From Eucalyptus grandis (taxonomy: Eukaryota; Streptophyta; Magnoliopsida; Myrtales; Myrtaceae): a stretch of DNA of 64,000 bases. The stretch is taken from contig NC_052614.1 in NCBI RefSeq assembly GCF_016545825.1, positions 28,855,669 through 28,919,668 of the forward strand, in the 5' to 3' direction. Each line of letters starts with the position of its first letter. Within the stretch, counting starts at the first letter, position 1. A program made the translations under genes and the position numbers. Under the pieces are notes generated by a model. That model was given only the letters and a program-made list of their open reading frames with translations, made no database searches and was not told where the DNA came from. This document shows positions 22,622-35,711 of the stretch, in pieces.

Positions 22622-25600
22622 CTAGAAGATATGAATGTTGTCTTTGACATAAAGGCTTGGTAAATATATCAGCAGGCTGTTCAATGGTTCGATTCCTCTT
22701 AGTTCGATTATCCCTTCTTGAATCTTCTCTCGAGTGAAGTGACAATCGACTTCTATGTGCTTTGTCCTTTCGTGTAAAACAGGATTTGCAGCAAGCTTAA
22801 GTGCAGAATCATTGTCACAAAATAACAAAGTTGGTCCCTCGACCTTTACTCCTAGGTCTAGAAGCAAGCCCCGTAGCCAAACTACTTCACGACAGCCTTC
22901 GCCATGGATCGATACTCGGCTTACGTTGATGACAAGGATACTAGATTGTTTCTTCGTCTTCCATGAGAGTAGGGATTCCCAAGTTTGATGCAAAAACCAG
23001 TGATGGATCTTCGACTCATAGGATAAGTTGCATAATCCGCATCGCAATAAGCTGTCATTTTCATGTTGCAATTGCGGGAAAGGAGGATTCCTAGTCCGGG
23101 ACATTTCTTCAAATATTTCACCACTTTCAAGGCAGCATTCATGTGAGACTGTTTTGGGCTATGCATGAATTGGATTTGAGTGTACGAACAGCATAACAAA
23201 TGTCGGGTCTCGTCATAGTGAGATAGATGAGTTTCCCAACTAGCCTTGATAGCTTGACGGGTCCTTGAGCAAATGGATCATTTTCGTGGACTCGGAGTCT
23301 GCATCATATTCTGCGGTGGTTAACTTGACATTTTGCTCGATAGGGATGACTGCGGCTTGCATCCCGATAATCCCGCTTCGATATAATCTCCAGTACATAT
23401 TTTCGCTGACTAAGAGAGATACCTTCCTCTGAACGGGCTATCTCAATTCCAAGAAAATATTTCGGTGACCCCAAATCTTTGATATGAAACTTGGAATTGA
23501 GATTTTCTTTAAGGTTCTTCACAGCAAGCTCATCATTGCCCGTGATAAGTATGTCATCAACGTATATCATTAAGTAGACGGATGACGTACCTTTTGTCCA
23601 TGAGAAAAGTGCATAATCATGCTTGGATTGTTGGAAGCCCACAGCTGTGAGTGCACTTGTGAACTTGGCATACCACCTCATGGCTGCTTGAGACCATAAA
23701 GGGATTTATGGAGTCGACACACATTGGACTCCCCCGTCTCCGTAAACCCGGTGGAAGATCCATATAAATTTCTTCATCTAAATCTCCATGAAGAAATGCA
23801 TTATGAACATCCATTTGATGTAATGACCAATCACGAAATGCAGCAATGGATAAAAATGTACGAACCGTAACATCCTTTGCTATTGGAGAGAAAGTTTCGT
23901 GATAGTCAAAACCTCGCTTTCGAGTGAACCCTTTAGCCACTAATCGAGCCTTATATCTTTCGATGGACCCGTCGGCTCTATATTTGATCTTGTAGACCTA
24001 CTTGCAACCAATTGGCTTGCGATTTGGTGGTAATGAGACGATATCCCATGTATTATTTTCTAACAAGGCATGCAATTCTTTTTCCATGGCTTCTTGCCAA
24101 CGAGGGTCTTTGACAGCCTCATTGTAATGAGATGGTTCTTGTTCCTCGAGATACTCGACTAATGCAACACATATGATTCGTTGATAATCTTTGTAAAGAT
24201 ACATATGCGGAGATAGGATAATGTGTACCTGATAATTTGGAAGCCGTGCAAATATAATCCTTTGTCCATGTAGGTGGACGAGTATTGCGCCCCGATCGCC
24301 CTGGGCATTTGGGGCTGTGGACTAGAAGATATCTCCTCATTGTGTGATACTTCTTCATTTTTGTCATGTCCTGGGGACGTCATATCAACTTCTTCTGTGT
24401 TTCCAATAGAGTTATCCATGGAATGTGCATCAGAATTTGGAGATGGTGCTGTAATGCCCGATGTATGTTCGGACTTGTGAGAATATATGTTTGGCCAGGA
24501 GATGATTCTTCATCTGATACAAACCGAGTATGATCGGTGTCCTTGTCGGAATTTGCAGACGGTTCTGATTTATCACGGAAGGGAAATATTTCCTCATGAA
24601 AGACGACGTCCCTGCTTATAAAAAATTCTCTAGTGGATGGCTCAAAGACTCTATATCCCTTTTGTAAGGTGGCATACCCCATAACGATGCACTGGCGGGC
24701 TCTAGGACTCATCTTGTCTCGAGGTCCTACCGTTGTTACATAGCATAGACAACCAAAAACTCTTAAATGATGTGTTTCCGGTTTTTTTCTATAAAGCATC
24801 TCATATGGAGTTTTACCAGCAAGCATCCGACTCGGCATACGATTAATCAGATAAGCAGCTGTAATTATGCAGTCTCCCCAAAAATTTTCAAGAATTGAGG
24901 CTTGAAATTTCAAAGCACGCGATACCTCTAATAAATGCCGGTGCTTGCGCTCAACAATGCCATTTTGTTGTGGAGTGTAGATACATGAGCTTTCATGCAG
25001 AATTCCATTTGAGGAGAAAAAATCTCACATTCATTGCTGAAGAATTCCTTCCATTATCGGTGCGAATGCGCTGAATAGACTTCCCAAATTGATTCTTGGA
25101 CGGGGAGAAGAAAGTTTTCAGATAATGAAAACTTGGCCCTTGGACTGCATCGAAATACCCATGTGGCTCTTGAAAAATCATCCACAATTGTCAGAAAAAT
25201 CGGGAACCATCACGATTTGGTGTGTGATAAGGTCCCCAAATATCAGCATGGATTAGAGAAAAAAGATCTTTTGCACGAGAGACACTATTTGGAAAGGGTG
25301 TACGAGTTTGCTTTGCCAATGGACAAATGGGACAATGAGAACAAGGAATAGAGGCGCTATGGCCCAATCTTTGATGACTAACAAGAATTTTATCATTGGT
25401 AGCAGAATTACACAATGACAAATTATTCAATTCAACAGATGATAAATGTGAACTGCAGGGAAATTTCATCCAAAAATATAGCCCTTGAGAGATACTACCC
25501 AAGCCCATCACCGCGTCGAAAGGGCTTGAAATATACATTGATCGAGAATCAAATAGGACTTGGCACGAATTTTCTTCACAAACTCGAGACACCGATATTA

Positions 25601-27572
25601 GATTGAAATTGAAATCGGGAACATATAATACGTTCTTGAGAGTTATGAGTGGGCTAAGATTTATGGTGCCAATCATCATCACAAGTGTGGAATTACCATT
25701 GGGAAGCTGTACTGAAGCTGGAATAGGCAATTTATGGATTTTTGAGAAAAAAATTTTATCACAGGCAATATGATCACTGGCCCCAGAATCAATTATCCAC
25801 TTATCATTGGAAATTGAATTCGCCAAACAATATGAAGTACCTGTGAAGCTTCCAGTCTTGTCAGATGTGTCCAATTTTTTGAAAGCCTTCATAAGTTCTT
25901 GATATTGCTCTTGGTTAATTGGCTGATGTTGTCCTGTAACCTGAAAGACAGTTGAAAAATCCTTTTCTCCTTTTTCTCCAGGCTTGCAATGTAGTTTCCA
26001 GCAATTATCAATTGTGTGATGAGGGCGCTTGCAATAATCGCAGTATAATTTACCTTTGCCCTTGAAATTTCCCTTTAATGTTGCAGCATATGGCGGTCCA
26101 ATTGGACCTTTTAAATAGGGCGAGCTCGCTGCTTCTTGTGGACCGTCGGATGCGAAGAAAGAGCGCGGGCCGTCGGATCCTGTGGAGAGCGAGATCGCAT
26201 GCGAGCCGTCCGATGCTGCCGAGAAGAATCCTCGGTGACCGTCGGATCCGATCGGTGGGTGTGAGCCACGTGAGCCGTCAGATCGCCTTGAAGAATCGTG
26301 GCCGTCCGCTCCTCCTTTCCTTAGGGTTCGAGAATCTTCAACAAACCCTAAGTTTTGCCCGATTCTCCCCGCTTTTTGCTGCTCCTCTCTCCAGAGCACT
26401 GCCGTGTACAGCAAGTGCGATTCCTTCTTTGGGATTGTCGAGCACAGCAAGACGCTGGCTTTCCTCTGCGTTGCAAGTTGGTAGATCCGAGCGAGGGTTG
26501 GCGTTGGATCCATGGTGAGTATCTGCGTCCGGAAAGAGAGGTACGATTCATTTAGGGCAAGGAGAAATCTGGTGACTTTTTCTCGTTCCCGGATGGTTCG
26601 ATATTGTTGAAGTGTCGACTCAGGTCCTTCTAATTTTTCTTCCACCGCATCTAATTCATTCCATAACGCTGAGATCTTGTTGTAAATGGTGGCTACGCTC
26701 ATGTTTCCTTGTTTCAATTCCGAAAGCTGTTGGGTTAGTGAAAAAACTCGAACCCGATCCAATTTCCCGTACATTTCTTTTATATTTTCCCACATCTGTT
26801 TTGGGTCTTCCGTCGGCGGTAATCCGGCCGCGACTTCGGAAGTAACACAGTTTCCGATCCATGTCTGGACCAACTGGTTACACTTCCTCCATAGTCGTGC
26901 CTGCCGCTCGTCGGATGGGATTGGAATCGTTCCATCAATAAACCCATCTTTTTCTTTGGTCACCAATGCACGCCGGAATTCACGCGACCAGCTTGAATAG
27001 TTGTCAGCCCCGGTGAGTTGCTGGGTGATGAGCCGTAGCTCTGGCCCGTCGGCCGTTGTGGTGTAAAGCGGATCGCCGGGTTCCGGCTTGCCACTGTTGG
27101 CGAATATCTGATATGGAAAGGGACTCGGTGCAGGAATCGGGTAGGGATTTGCGCCTTGACCCGAACCGCCCAAGCCAAAAACGTGACTCGCATTTTGAAA
27201 TCCCGGGTAGGGATTTGTTCCCATACCCGGTCCAATTGAACCGCCCGTCTGCTCCGGGCCGATGGCAGGATTTGCCCCATCACTGGTTGGTAGATCTCCG
27301 TCGGCTCGCACACTGCTTTGGTAGCCAGGCGATGATGCATTGGGAACTGACCCATGATACCATGGATACGGCATCCATTGGTAGGGATAGCCCGCGAAGG
27401 GTTGTCCTGTATTAGCCTGAGTCTGATGCTGCCATTGCACGTGCGGTTGCTGAATTTGTTGTTCTGGTGCAGAGATGACAATAGATGAATCTTGATTTCC
27501 AATGGGTTGCATCGGTGCTTCTGTTGCAGACTGGTCGGCTGAAAACGAGGTAAGATCTTCTGGTTTTGTCAT
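22622..27572 (-). pseudogene. copia gag-pol polyprotein, frameshifted
   Basis: The first 793 codons (27572-25191) are open. They hold a Pro/Gln/Gly-rich N-terminus; a gag core with LTGADNYSSWSREFRRAL near residue 186; a SDG-rich linker at about 423-480; a zinc knuckle CDYCKRPHHTIDNC at 511-524; protease WIIDSGASDHIA at about 593-604; and a GAG-pre-integrase HQRLGH joined unusually closely to CSHCPICPLAK. Integrase, RT and RNase H follow in pieces: IQRIRTDNGR (25187-24993), integrase end (24913-24380), RT start DPRWQEAMEKELHALLENNT (24204-23998), [18 protein letters not shown] (23940-23617), the catalytic YVDDILITGND (23681-23304), and RNase H CDADYATYPMSRRSITGFC (23199-22921) and CDNDSALKLAANP (23104-22622). 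An intact copy is one frame; here at least five shifts or stops interrupt it. The YVDD active site and protease D-S-G are kept. Confidence 0.93.
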
Positions 27573-27720
27573 GTTGAAAAGAAAACTGATTCCTCTGTTA
27601 ACTCCTTTTGCAGATGAGGTTCCTCACTTTAGGTAATCAACACTGTGATTCCTTCGGCAACACTTTGTCTGGAATTTGGAGTGGCTTACGAGGTAATCGG
27701 AGCGGAAGCGGAAAAAGGTA

Positions 27721-27732
27721 GCTCTGATACCA
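27721..27732 (-). other. primer binding site (initiator Met-tRNA)
   Basis: Minus strand TGGTATCAGAGC, a perfect copy of the plant copia PBS, directly follows the 5' LTR end TGTCA. Confidence 0.95.
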
Positions 27733-27978
27733 TGACAGAAACTGAGGTAGAAGATGAATGCAAAGAATAAGAAGGAGACGTGGGAAATTTTCTGTGTATT
27801 CTTTTTTGTATCAATTGATGTACAAAGTCGATCTCTATATAATACAATTTGTCTAATAATAAAGCAAGAAAGATTATATTCCTTTAATCTATGTGTATCA
27901 GATCTAATCCTAAATTGGCTAAAATAAATGATCTGCATCTTTAAGATATACACCAGATCAGAATCATATCTTCCAACA
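27733..27978 (-). repeat. 5' LTR of the 22-28 kb copia element
   Basis: Matches 22343-22573 with a handful of differences. Ends are tgacagaaa and cttccaaca on the plus strand. It abuts the PBS on one side and the TSD cgaaa on the other. Confidence 0.93.
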
Positions 27979-29460
27979 CGAAAGGCAGCTGTCGTCGCTG
28001 GAACAGAGGGAGAATATCTGAAAAAGGAGAGGGCAGCTTCTTCGTAGGGGGGATTCAGAGTCTTCTTATTCTGGGACTGGAAAGAAAAGAATAGAGGGCA
28101 GAGAGCTAGAGGAAGAAGGAGAAGAGAGAGCTCGGGGAAGAGAGGTCTCGAGGAAGAGAGGGATCTGAGAGAGAAAAAGGTTGGCTCGATTCTGAGAGGC
28201 GTTCGTCTGCGCAAGAACCAGAGTGCGAAAGAGAAAGCTCGCGAGAGAGACATGGAGAAGGGCACTAAGAGAAAGAGGAGAACAGAGAAAATAGGCAACC
28301 GTCTTCCTTCATCTTCTTCAGCACTCTTTTCGTCATTCGCGGTCCTCGCGCTTGCACAACCGTGAGGTTCCCCCTTGCGCACCGGTGCTCCGTCAGCATA
28401 TGCGGTGATCTCCGGCGACGCTCTCAGCGAGCGCGAGCTTCAGGTTTTCCGACGCTGGTTAGGACCTTGACGCGCCTCAGATCTCCACCATCAAGGCGTC
28501 TCCACAGCAGAGTTCACCGAGCCCGACTGCTTAGCACCATAGCCACCGCTCCAGCAAACCAGACGAGTTGCCGGCTTAACGCCATAGCCGCCACAGCAAC
28601 AAGCTGCCGCCAAGCTTATCCCAGCAACCTCGCCGTGACTCGCCTTTGCTCCAACTCGTTTTTTGTCGACCACCCAACGCGGACGTCGGATTTGCAAGCG
28701 AGCATCCCGGTCGTCGCAAGCCCCCGGTGACCATCTCAACCAGGTCGAAGTCGCTGCCTGTCCGAGACCCTGACGTTGGCGCCTTGCTGCCGCACCACGC
28801 GAGCCAACCACGTGTATTCCACCACCACTGTGGTCGCGTTTCATCGACGGTTACCCCGGCGTCCCACCTTGTCAAGCGTCGCCCCGAGCAAGCACAACCA
28901 CCACCGTGGCCGAGAGTCGAGCAGCAACACGACCCACACGCTGAGACGTGTCACCGCGAGGCGACGCTGCTGCACCAGCATTTCGAGCTTGCCCAGTTTT
29001 CTTTGTGTTTTGCAGGTCGTCTGGCGAATTCCTAGTGATCCTGGTGGATATCTAACGTGCCGCAAGCCTCCACATCACGCTGAGATCCTCGACGTGTGAG
29101 ATCGTCCTTGACTAGCCGCCACAACTGGATGTTTCTTGTTGCATGTTTTCTTCAGTCGAGTTGGAGTCCAACCCCGAGACTTCCGAGGAGAAAGATACGA
29201 AAAAAAAAGGGGGAGGGCAGCAAGCGTACTTGAGCCAAATCAATTCTGTGTTTTGCAGGTTCACGGTGGTGTTGCTCCTACACGCCGCCACTTGGACCCC
29301 TGGAAGACTTGCTCTCGTCTCTGGTTGGTGATAGCTCCTGCTATGCCGTTAATTCTTATGTTGTCTTTCGGTGTTTCTTTCTCTTCCGAGAGATGTCTTG
29401 CTTCGGCAAGCCGTGATCCGGTCCGATTCCTATGAAGATTACGAGCGCCCAAGATAGGTG
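27979..29460. other. GC-rich region continuing the copia target, no supported gene
   Basis: From 28000 to 28340 the plus strand is purine-rich. From 28340 to 29050 it is GC-rich, with many overlapping reading frames on both strands and no recognised domain. Two tgtgttttgcag-gt motifs (about 29005 and 29250) look like splice acceptors or a short repeat. The most likely explanation is the LTR or leader of an old retroelement related to the Tat-like LTR end that follows. A host exon cannot be excluded. Confidence 0.35.
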
Positions 29461-30670
29461 ATGATTTTGTTCGATTTGATTTGAAACTTTAATCGCTAAT
29501 TTCAGGTTGATTTCATTATCTAATTGCAATATTTGAGTTTTTATGCATCATCCAGTTAGTGCCTTGTGCCTTGTTTGTAATAGTCAATTTAATTACTAAT
29601 GTTATCCGTAAATATTTCGGATCTTTTTTTCTTTTTTTAATTAATTTGACTTATTATTGAATTACTGTTGTACCTAAAGATTTAACCCGTGAAAACAATG
29701 CGTTACATTTCAGATTATCACAATCTTTTAATTTGAAATTCCTAATAATAGCGAGTGCGGATTAAGTGAGATCCTTAATTCGGACGACGCCGTTTTCTTA
29801 AAAAGTCAAAAAAAAAAAAAAATCATCTTAGGATGGATTTGATTCTTTTTCTTAGTTCAAATTGCATGTTTAAATTAGGGCATTTTTAAATTACGAATTC
29901 AAAAAAAAAAAAAAAAACCAAAAATATCATGGGCACGTTGTTAGCTGCATCATCCTTATGCCATGTTATCATGCCACGTCCTTACGCCGTGTTGTCGTGT
30001 ATACCATTGTACCACGTCATCAATGCCATGTCATGTGCCCCATCATCGCCTATGTTACCACATGTCATTGTCATGTCATCATTCGCATGCCATTTAGTGA
30101 TTGTATGTTAGGGTCATTAAATCAAAACACATGTCATGCTAGGATAAAATGCATATTGATTATTTCCCATCCTTAGAAGTAGGACACATGGTCGAATATC
30201 GTCACTTCTTTGCGTCATTGCATTCAAAATAAGCTTACATTGTATAAAGCATAGTTTTCATTAAACAAGAGGAAACCCAAAAGCAGTTGGTTGAAATTGT
30301 GTGTTGATTATTAACCATATATAGTTGAATATGTGTTTATTCTAATTAATCTTCTAGGTGTTTACGTTGCTTTAAGGTAAGTACACCTCTCTTTCCTTGC
30401 AATTTATTAACTACTTTGATCATTGTGTGTTTCATTAATGATTGCGCACCGCATGATCACCTCATATATTAGTGAATAAGCTTAAAATCAATCTGGACTA
30501 CTTCACAAAATTTTCTTGAATTGAACAAAATTAAGTACCAAAAAAGCACTAATTGCTTAATTAGTATAATCAAGTCACCTACTCTAAACTCTTTGGTTAT
30601 ATAGGAAGTGATGTATATTTTCATGCCTTACTTAGTTTCTAGCTGACTTTGACAAGTTAGTGGCGACACC
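29460..30670 (+). repeat. probable Ty3/gypsy (Tat-type) LTR end
   Basis: Repeated catgtcatgcc-like words (29950-30110) and the closing sequence gctgactttgacaagttagt-ggcgacacc (about 30640-30670) resemble the 3' end of plant Tat-lineage LTRs, where gtggcgactcc marks the LTR/leader junction. The text after it (cacaccattgatttgaatac, gagagagcccacg) also fits such leaders. The 5' boundary and a partner LTR were not found, so this rests on remembered sequence style. Confidence 0.35.
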
Positions 30671-31859
30671 TCCCTTTTAGAAAATTTTCACACCATTGAT
30701 TTGAATACTCGATGTTGTGCAAGGTGTGGGTTTGAGAGAGCCCACGTCTAGATCATAGGCCGTAAATCCATCCTTTAGACAATACTCTTAAACCTTGTTC
30801 CCAACACTATGTCAAAATATGGAAAGTGTCGAATAAACACTTGGGTCGTGCTTTTTGCACTCTCGCTACAGTTAAAACACTCCCTATCACAATGTTTTGA
30901 CAATATTAACTTTTGTGGGTCTCATTATTTTAAAGCGTTCTTCAGTTGCTTTTCTCATTTCTCTTTTTCGTTGTGCCACTCTCTTCTTCTCATTTATTTC
31001 TCTCTGTTCTCTCTCATTTTAAAACACCCCCTCTCATGCCAATAGGACAAGCTTTTGATACCCCGATGTTTGTCATCGACACAAGCAACTCACGAAGTTG
31101 AAGCCCACATTTTGTGGCAAATGAATAGAGCATCAGGTTGCAATCGTACTAAGGTCTTCCCCAGAAAAACAAAAACTCTTATATAGGAGGGTATAAATCG
31201 AAGTACTATTGATGTCAGTACTACCGCAAGTTCAAGCACTGCTCGTGCATTATGAGCATCGGAACAAATGAGGATACTTAAAAGAAGGGATATCACCGAG
31301 CTTGAAGTTGAACTGCTGATGGAGAGAGAGACTTGTTATTTTTTGCTCGGAAATGCACCGATTCGATTTGTAAGCTCAAAAGCATGGTGTGACGACATTG
31401 GGAGTAGGGGAATATAGGTGAACGTTTGGGACTCCAGAAAAATGAATATGGTCCCAACAAGCTTGCTAGGCCACAAAATTAGGCCAACTGCTAATCCAGT
31501 CTCCCAAATCAACACCACCCCGAACTCTGCAAATAGGCCTGAATCTAACATTGTTTAAAATCTTGAACTTCCCGCTTCATGCAAAAGAATATCCATAACC
31601 TACAGTATTTGTTTTGACTCTTGCATAATCATCTATAAGATGTCATCTTTTAGATCACATATGACTCCATCATCCAATCACATCAAAACTAATAAAGCTA
31701 TTAGAACTTTGTCATGACTTCAAATGATAAAGCTGGCAGAGTAATCATCTAAATTGATAAAACCATCACCACAATTTCCTAATTAACTCGATTCTAGAGT
31801 TATGACATGTTCTAACCTCACTTATTTCTAGCTTAGGGTACTGTTGCTGTGATATATAT
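30671..31859. other. unassigned sequence
   Basis: Possible leader of the gypsy-like element up to about 31050, then AT-rich sequence with short plus-strand coding-like shreds (about 31330-31580) that I could not assign. Confidence 0.4.
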
Positions 31860-32500
31860 GATGAACTCAGGCACGGAGATCCGATTGTGGAGTGGTGCAA
31901 CCTAATTTGGAGTAATGGTATTAACAAATACAATTTTATTAGCTAGCTAGTTTGCAAAGATGAACTATTGATAGCAGGGATCGTAGCATGATGGATGACC
32001 TCCGTTGATATTTATTGTAACTTCTATAGGGTCGATATAGAAGACAAAACTCATATATTCTTTTAGTGTGAATGGACAAGCAGCATTTGGTGTAGTGTCC
32101 TTGCAAAACATGTGATTAGGGATTTTTAAGGAGAATGGAATGTGGAACTTCAATGGATGATTAGGGCAACATGGGTCAATATTTGGTAGCAAGACTCCTC
32201 AAAGATTTTTCCTAGCAGCCATATATTGCATTTAGATAGAGCGCAACCATAGACGGTTTCAAAACAAATCAACTGGCATCCATATTATTTTGGCCAAGGT
32301 GCATAAAAATATAGGAGGTAGAGCTTCACTTTATCAAAAAATTAAACTCTCTCAGTTAAATGTTGTATTGGCTATTATGTAGAGACTTCTTAACTCCATC
32401 TTTTTGAATTATTAGCTCTATTTGCAATGCCGGGGGATGCCCCTAAGTTGCTGTACTTCTTATGTTTTATAATACTTACATTTTCAATGAAAAAAAAAAG
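31860..32500 (+). pseudogene. LINE 3' end: RT zinc-binding (zf-RVT) remnant with poly-A tail
   Basis: The plus strand holds LCRVDIEDKTHIFF, then CEWTSSIWCSVLAKHV, and after frame changes RATW and YCIWIERNHRRFQNKS. This is the C-terminal zf-RVT pattern (C-x2-C, E-T-H-x-x-x-x-F-x-C, then a W-x-E-R-N-x-R-x-F block) of plant LINEs. The stretch ends in a untranslated tail and an A-run at 32489-32500, as expected for a 5'-truncated LINE insertion. Stops and shifts show it is dead. Confidence 0.75.
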
Positions 32501-34029
32501 GAAAGTAATAATACTATTCATTTGAAGACCATGAAATACTCAAATACTCGACACCATCCGCATTGTGCGGGCGGCACGGATTGCCATACAAATCTAAAAT
32601 GGAGAGTGAACTATAAACTTTCATGTAAAAAGAAACCTTCATGATATTGTATTTATAATAAGATTGTAATGTTAACATCGCATTATTAATTTTTTTAGCA
32701 ACTTAATTATGAAATAACTAGCGTGATGGTTGACCTCTCTCTTTATTATGGTATAAGTAAACGTAATTTATACATGTTTCTTTTAGTAAACATATTTGTA
32801 TACTAATATAAATAATTATGTTACTATTAAGGTGGAAAATTTCTTTAAGATAAAGGAATACAATTAGAATAAATATGAAGAGGGAGCGGAGTGAGAGGGA
32901 CGGATGTAATAAACGGGTAGCATGATGTGGGCAAGGAGAATGGTTAATCCCTTTCAACTTAGAAGCAACCTTTAGGAAAGACAGTATTACTATATATTTA
33001 TATAGATATATAATAATGCTTGAGCACCTTTTCTACTTTTGAGTTCTCTCTATTTTCCCCCCAATTTCCAGTTGCAAAAGCAATCAAAAGTCGATCAATT
33101 CATATAAGAGGTTAGAAACGGCAACCCAACTTTAGAAAAACTTCAATTTTGTTATTTCTAGTTTAAAAGAAGTTTGCAAGAGATGAATTTTACTATTTCC
33201 TTGGCATCATAGGTCAAACAACTTAACAATTTGCTAATTTGAGATTACGCTTTTTAATTTTTGTAACGAGATAGGTCATACTGCCTCCGGATGCACCGTT
33301 AACGCAAAAGCTTAGACACACGACATAATTTTATATATCTAGTGACCAATGGGGTGAACATCGAGTCTAGAATTAGAATCTGGTGTCTACTGATTTAAAA
33401 ATGCATCGCCCGTGATTGAAATGTGTGTAGAACATCTAGTAAATATGATATAAAAAGACTCATCATGTAGTATATTTGTGTTGAATTATGCTAAAAATTT
33501 TATTTTCGTCGTAAAAATATTGCAAATATGGTAAAATGATTTCATTTGCGGTAAACATGTATAAACATATTATAAAAGAAAAGAAAAACATTTTTAAGCC
33601 CATGTGAACTCTGCTCTGACATTATTGCTTAATGAAATGACTAGTTGTGAGGTGGGTGGGTTTTATTTTACTTTATTTTATTTATTTATTTATTTACTTA
33701 TTTCTTTTCTCTAGCGTATACGAAATAAGGGGAGTTACTTGTAACAGGATAGTACTTAAATTAAGTCAACGCATAGGTGATCGAGTCACATCGACAATAA
33801 TTCAAAAAAGTAGTTGAATATTTCAAGAATCACCTCCTTTTATTTTCTTGATCTGCAAGTTTATTTTGAATATTTTCCATATTGCTCCTATCTAGATGAG
33901 AAATTTGATATTTATTTGAATTTTTTTATTATATATAATGTATCTTTTTTCATACTCGAAGGTTATTCCAAGAGATTACAAATTTTTTGGCCATAATTAC
34001 TCAGCTTCTTTCATTGTGGCACGTAATTG
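32501..34029. other. AT-rich intergenic sequence, nothing recognised
   Basis: No supported gene. A tttatttattta-type microsatellite lies at about 33665-33705 and a TA-rich run at about 32990-33015. Confidence 0.5.
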
Positions 34030-34700
34030 AGCCATCGAATAAAGTTTTACTCTATGGAATTATCCTTGTCACATCTCTTTTTGTACTGCGGGGCCTTTCC
34101 CCCGTTGAAACTCGTGATCACTACACGCGACGGTTGCCGAACTCCGCACCAGTCGAGAGCTACGGGCAAAAAATTCACGCCACCTCGTCACACGAGATCG
34201 AAAAGCGACGATCCGGATTGCACAGACCGTGCCAAATCGCACGGCTGCACGCAATAACTCCCCCCGGTGGATGGGCCATCGCTTCGATCTAGAAACCGAT
34301 CCTATACGATTGGGGCCTCCTGGTGGGGCCCACCAAGGTTGCATTCATTGCAATTGCAAATAGGGGGCGGGGGTGAGCCCTCGCGCTGATCGCATCAGGC
34401 TGGTGGGCATCTCTATGTCCACTGGCTGCACGTCTGTGGTGCTCTTCCCATTTCGTTGCCTTTCGGGAAATTGACCGGTTCGTTTCATTAGAGGCCTATA
34501 TATTATCAGAGCCGATGAACAGTCCACGACACCCGTGGAATACGACATGAAAAATTCTCGGGTTTGTGCCGAATAGAAAGGCGTCTCGTCCCTCGAAAGA
34601 CAGTTGAGTGGCTTAGCTCATTCATGATGTCAAAAATAATTATATGCCCTCTAAAATCAAAACAAAATAGCCGTAATGATTCATTCATGAATTGAATGGG
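34030..34700. other. GC-richer island with a TATA-like site, gene unknown
   Basis: Base composition rises sharply over about 34080-34480 against AT-rich surroundings. A TATATAT motif lies at 34496-34503 on the plus strand. Overlapping frames exist on both strands without known domains, and no coding region follows within range. It may be a decayed promoter or a fragment of an element. Confidence 0.25.
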
Positions 34701-35711
34701 ATTTAATAAGGACCTTGACGGTGGCCATGTTTAGCATTTGCTAGTGTCCATTCTTTGGAAAGATACTCCTAGCATAAACACACAACAAGATTGCACATAT
34801 ATACTTTAATTGGTGCCATCTTTATATTCAACACCGTACTTATATTTGTATCTATTGAGGTGTACGCATGGAATCGATTTGCAAATCAACTGCATCTTGG
34901 TAGGTATGGGATCGAGGTGTAGTTGGCGCTAGTCTACTCAAAACTTCCACACGCCTATATTTTCAGTAAACAAGACTTTGGTAAATCTTGAGATATGTTT
35001 CTAGTAGAAAGTAAGAGATGCTACCACATAGTCGTATGTTAGGGGATTATCAAAAGAGAGTTCAAGTCTGAACCCATTTGTGATATCTAGTTCAAATTTA
35101 TGCAACTTAAATTTTAATTTAATGAACTAATTAAGATATGCAAGCTGCTCCATCTCATATTGAATTTATTAAGTTGGACTTCTCCAACACTTTTTCTCAT
35201 TGGCTCTTTAACAATATCCTCCTAAGCATGCTTCTCTAATCCATATTTGCTTATGACATCTTATTTTAACATGAAGTTCCACATTATTGCTATGTATTGC
35301 AGCAACGGTAATGGCAAACTCAATGCCGCTTTGCTCTAGTTGCCTCTTTTAGATAAACTATAATGGCCATTTCCACGTGAAACTGCATTGACCATGAGAT
35401 GAACAGTAAATGCTAGATACATTCTCATAAGAAGATTACCAAAAGAAAGCTCAAGCCCAAACTCTTTAACATATCCAATCATATTCACCTTTGCTAAAAA
35501 ATTTAAGATAATAAGTATGGGCCAACTATTATATATTAATTGCTCCGGATTATGCTAAATTTTCGATATTGAACTTTTTTAACACTACTAACACGTGCGC
35601 TTTAAGATGCAAGGTGAAGAAAACCTCGTATTGAACAAAAACAATCATCAGAGAACTCTGCTCTGTTCCAAGCTATGCTGACTCTGCTTTTGGAATTGGG
35701 ACGAACTCCGA
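34701..35711. other. AT-rich intergenic sequence, nothing recognised
   Basis: No supported coding region or repeat. It lies downstream (3') of the minus-strand gene at 35712-36159. Confidence 0.5.

Larger units (their letters stand above)
22343..27978 (-). mobile_element. complete-structure Ty1/copia retrotransposon with 5 bp TSD
   Basis: The LTRs at 22343-22573 and 27733-27978 are nearly identical apart from one ~15 bp indel and a few substitutions. PBS, PPT and the direct repeat cgaaa on both sides (22338-22342; 27979-27983) complete the structure. Length is about 5.6 kb and the element lies in minus orientation. This is the youngest insertion in the window that can be judged by LTR similarity. 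The coding region is broken by frameshifts, so it would need a helper element to move. Confidence 0.95.

Noticed and set aside
26078..27415. Plus-strand frames of 100-146 codons
   Set aside because: Antisense shadows of the copia gag-pol frame.
28362..29435. Overlapping GC-rich frames of about 100-130 codons on both strands
   Set aside because: No domain, several frames open at once, and a probable retroelement leader context.
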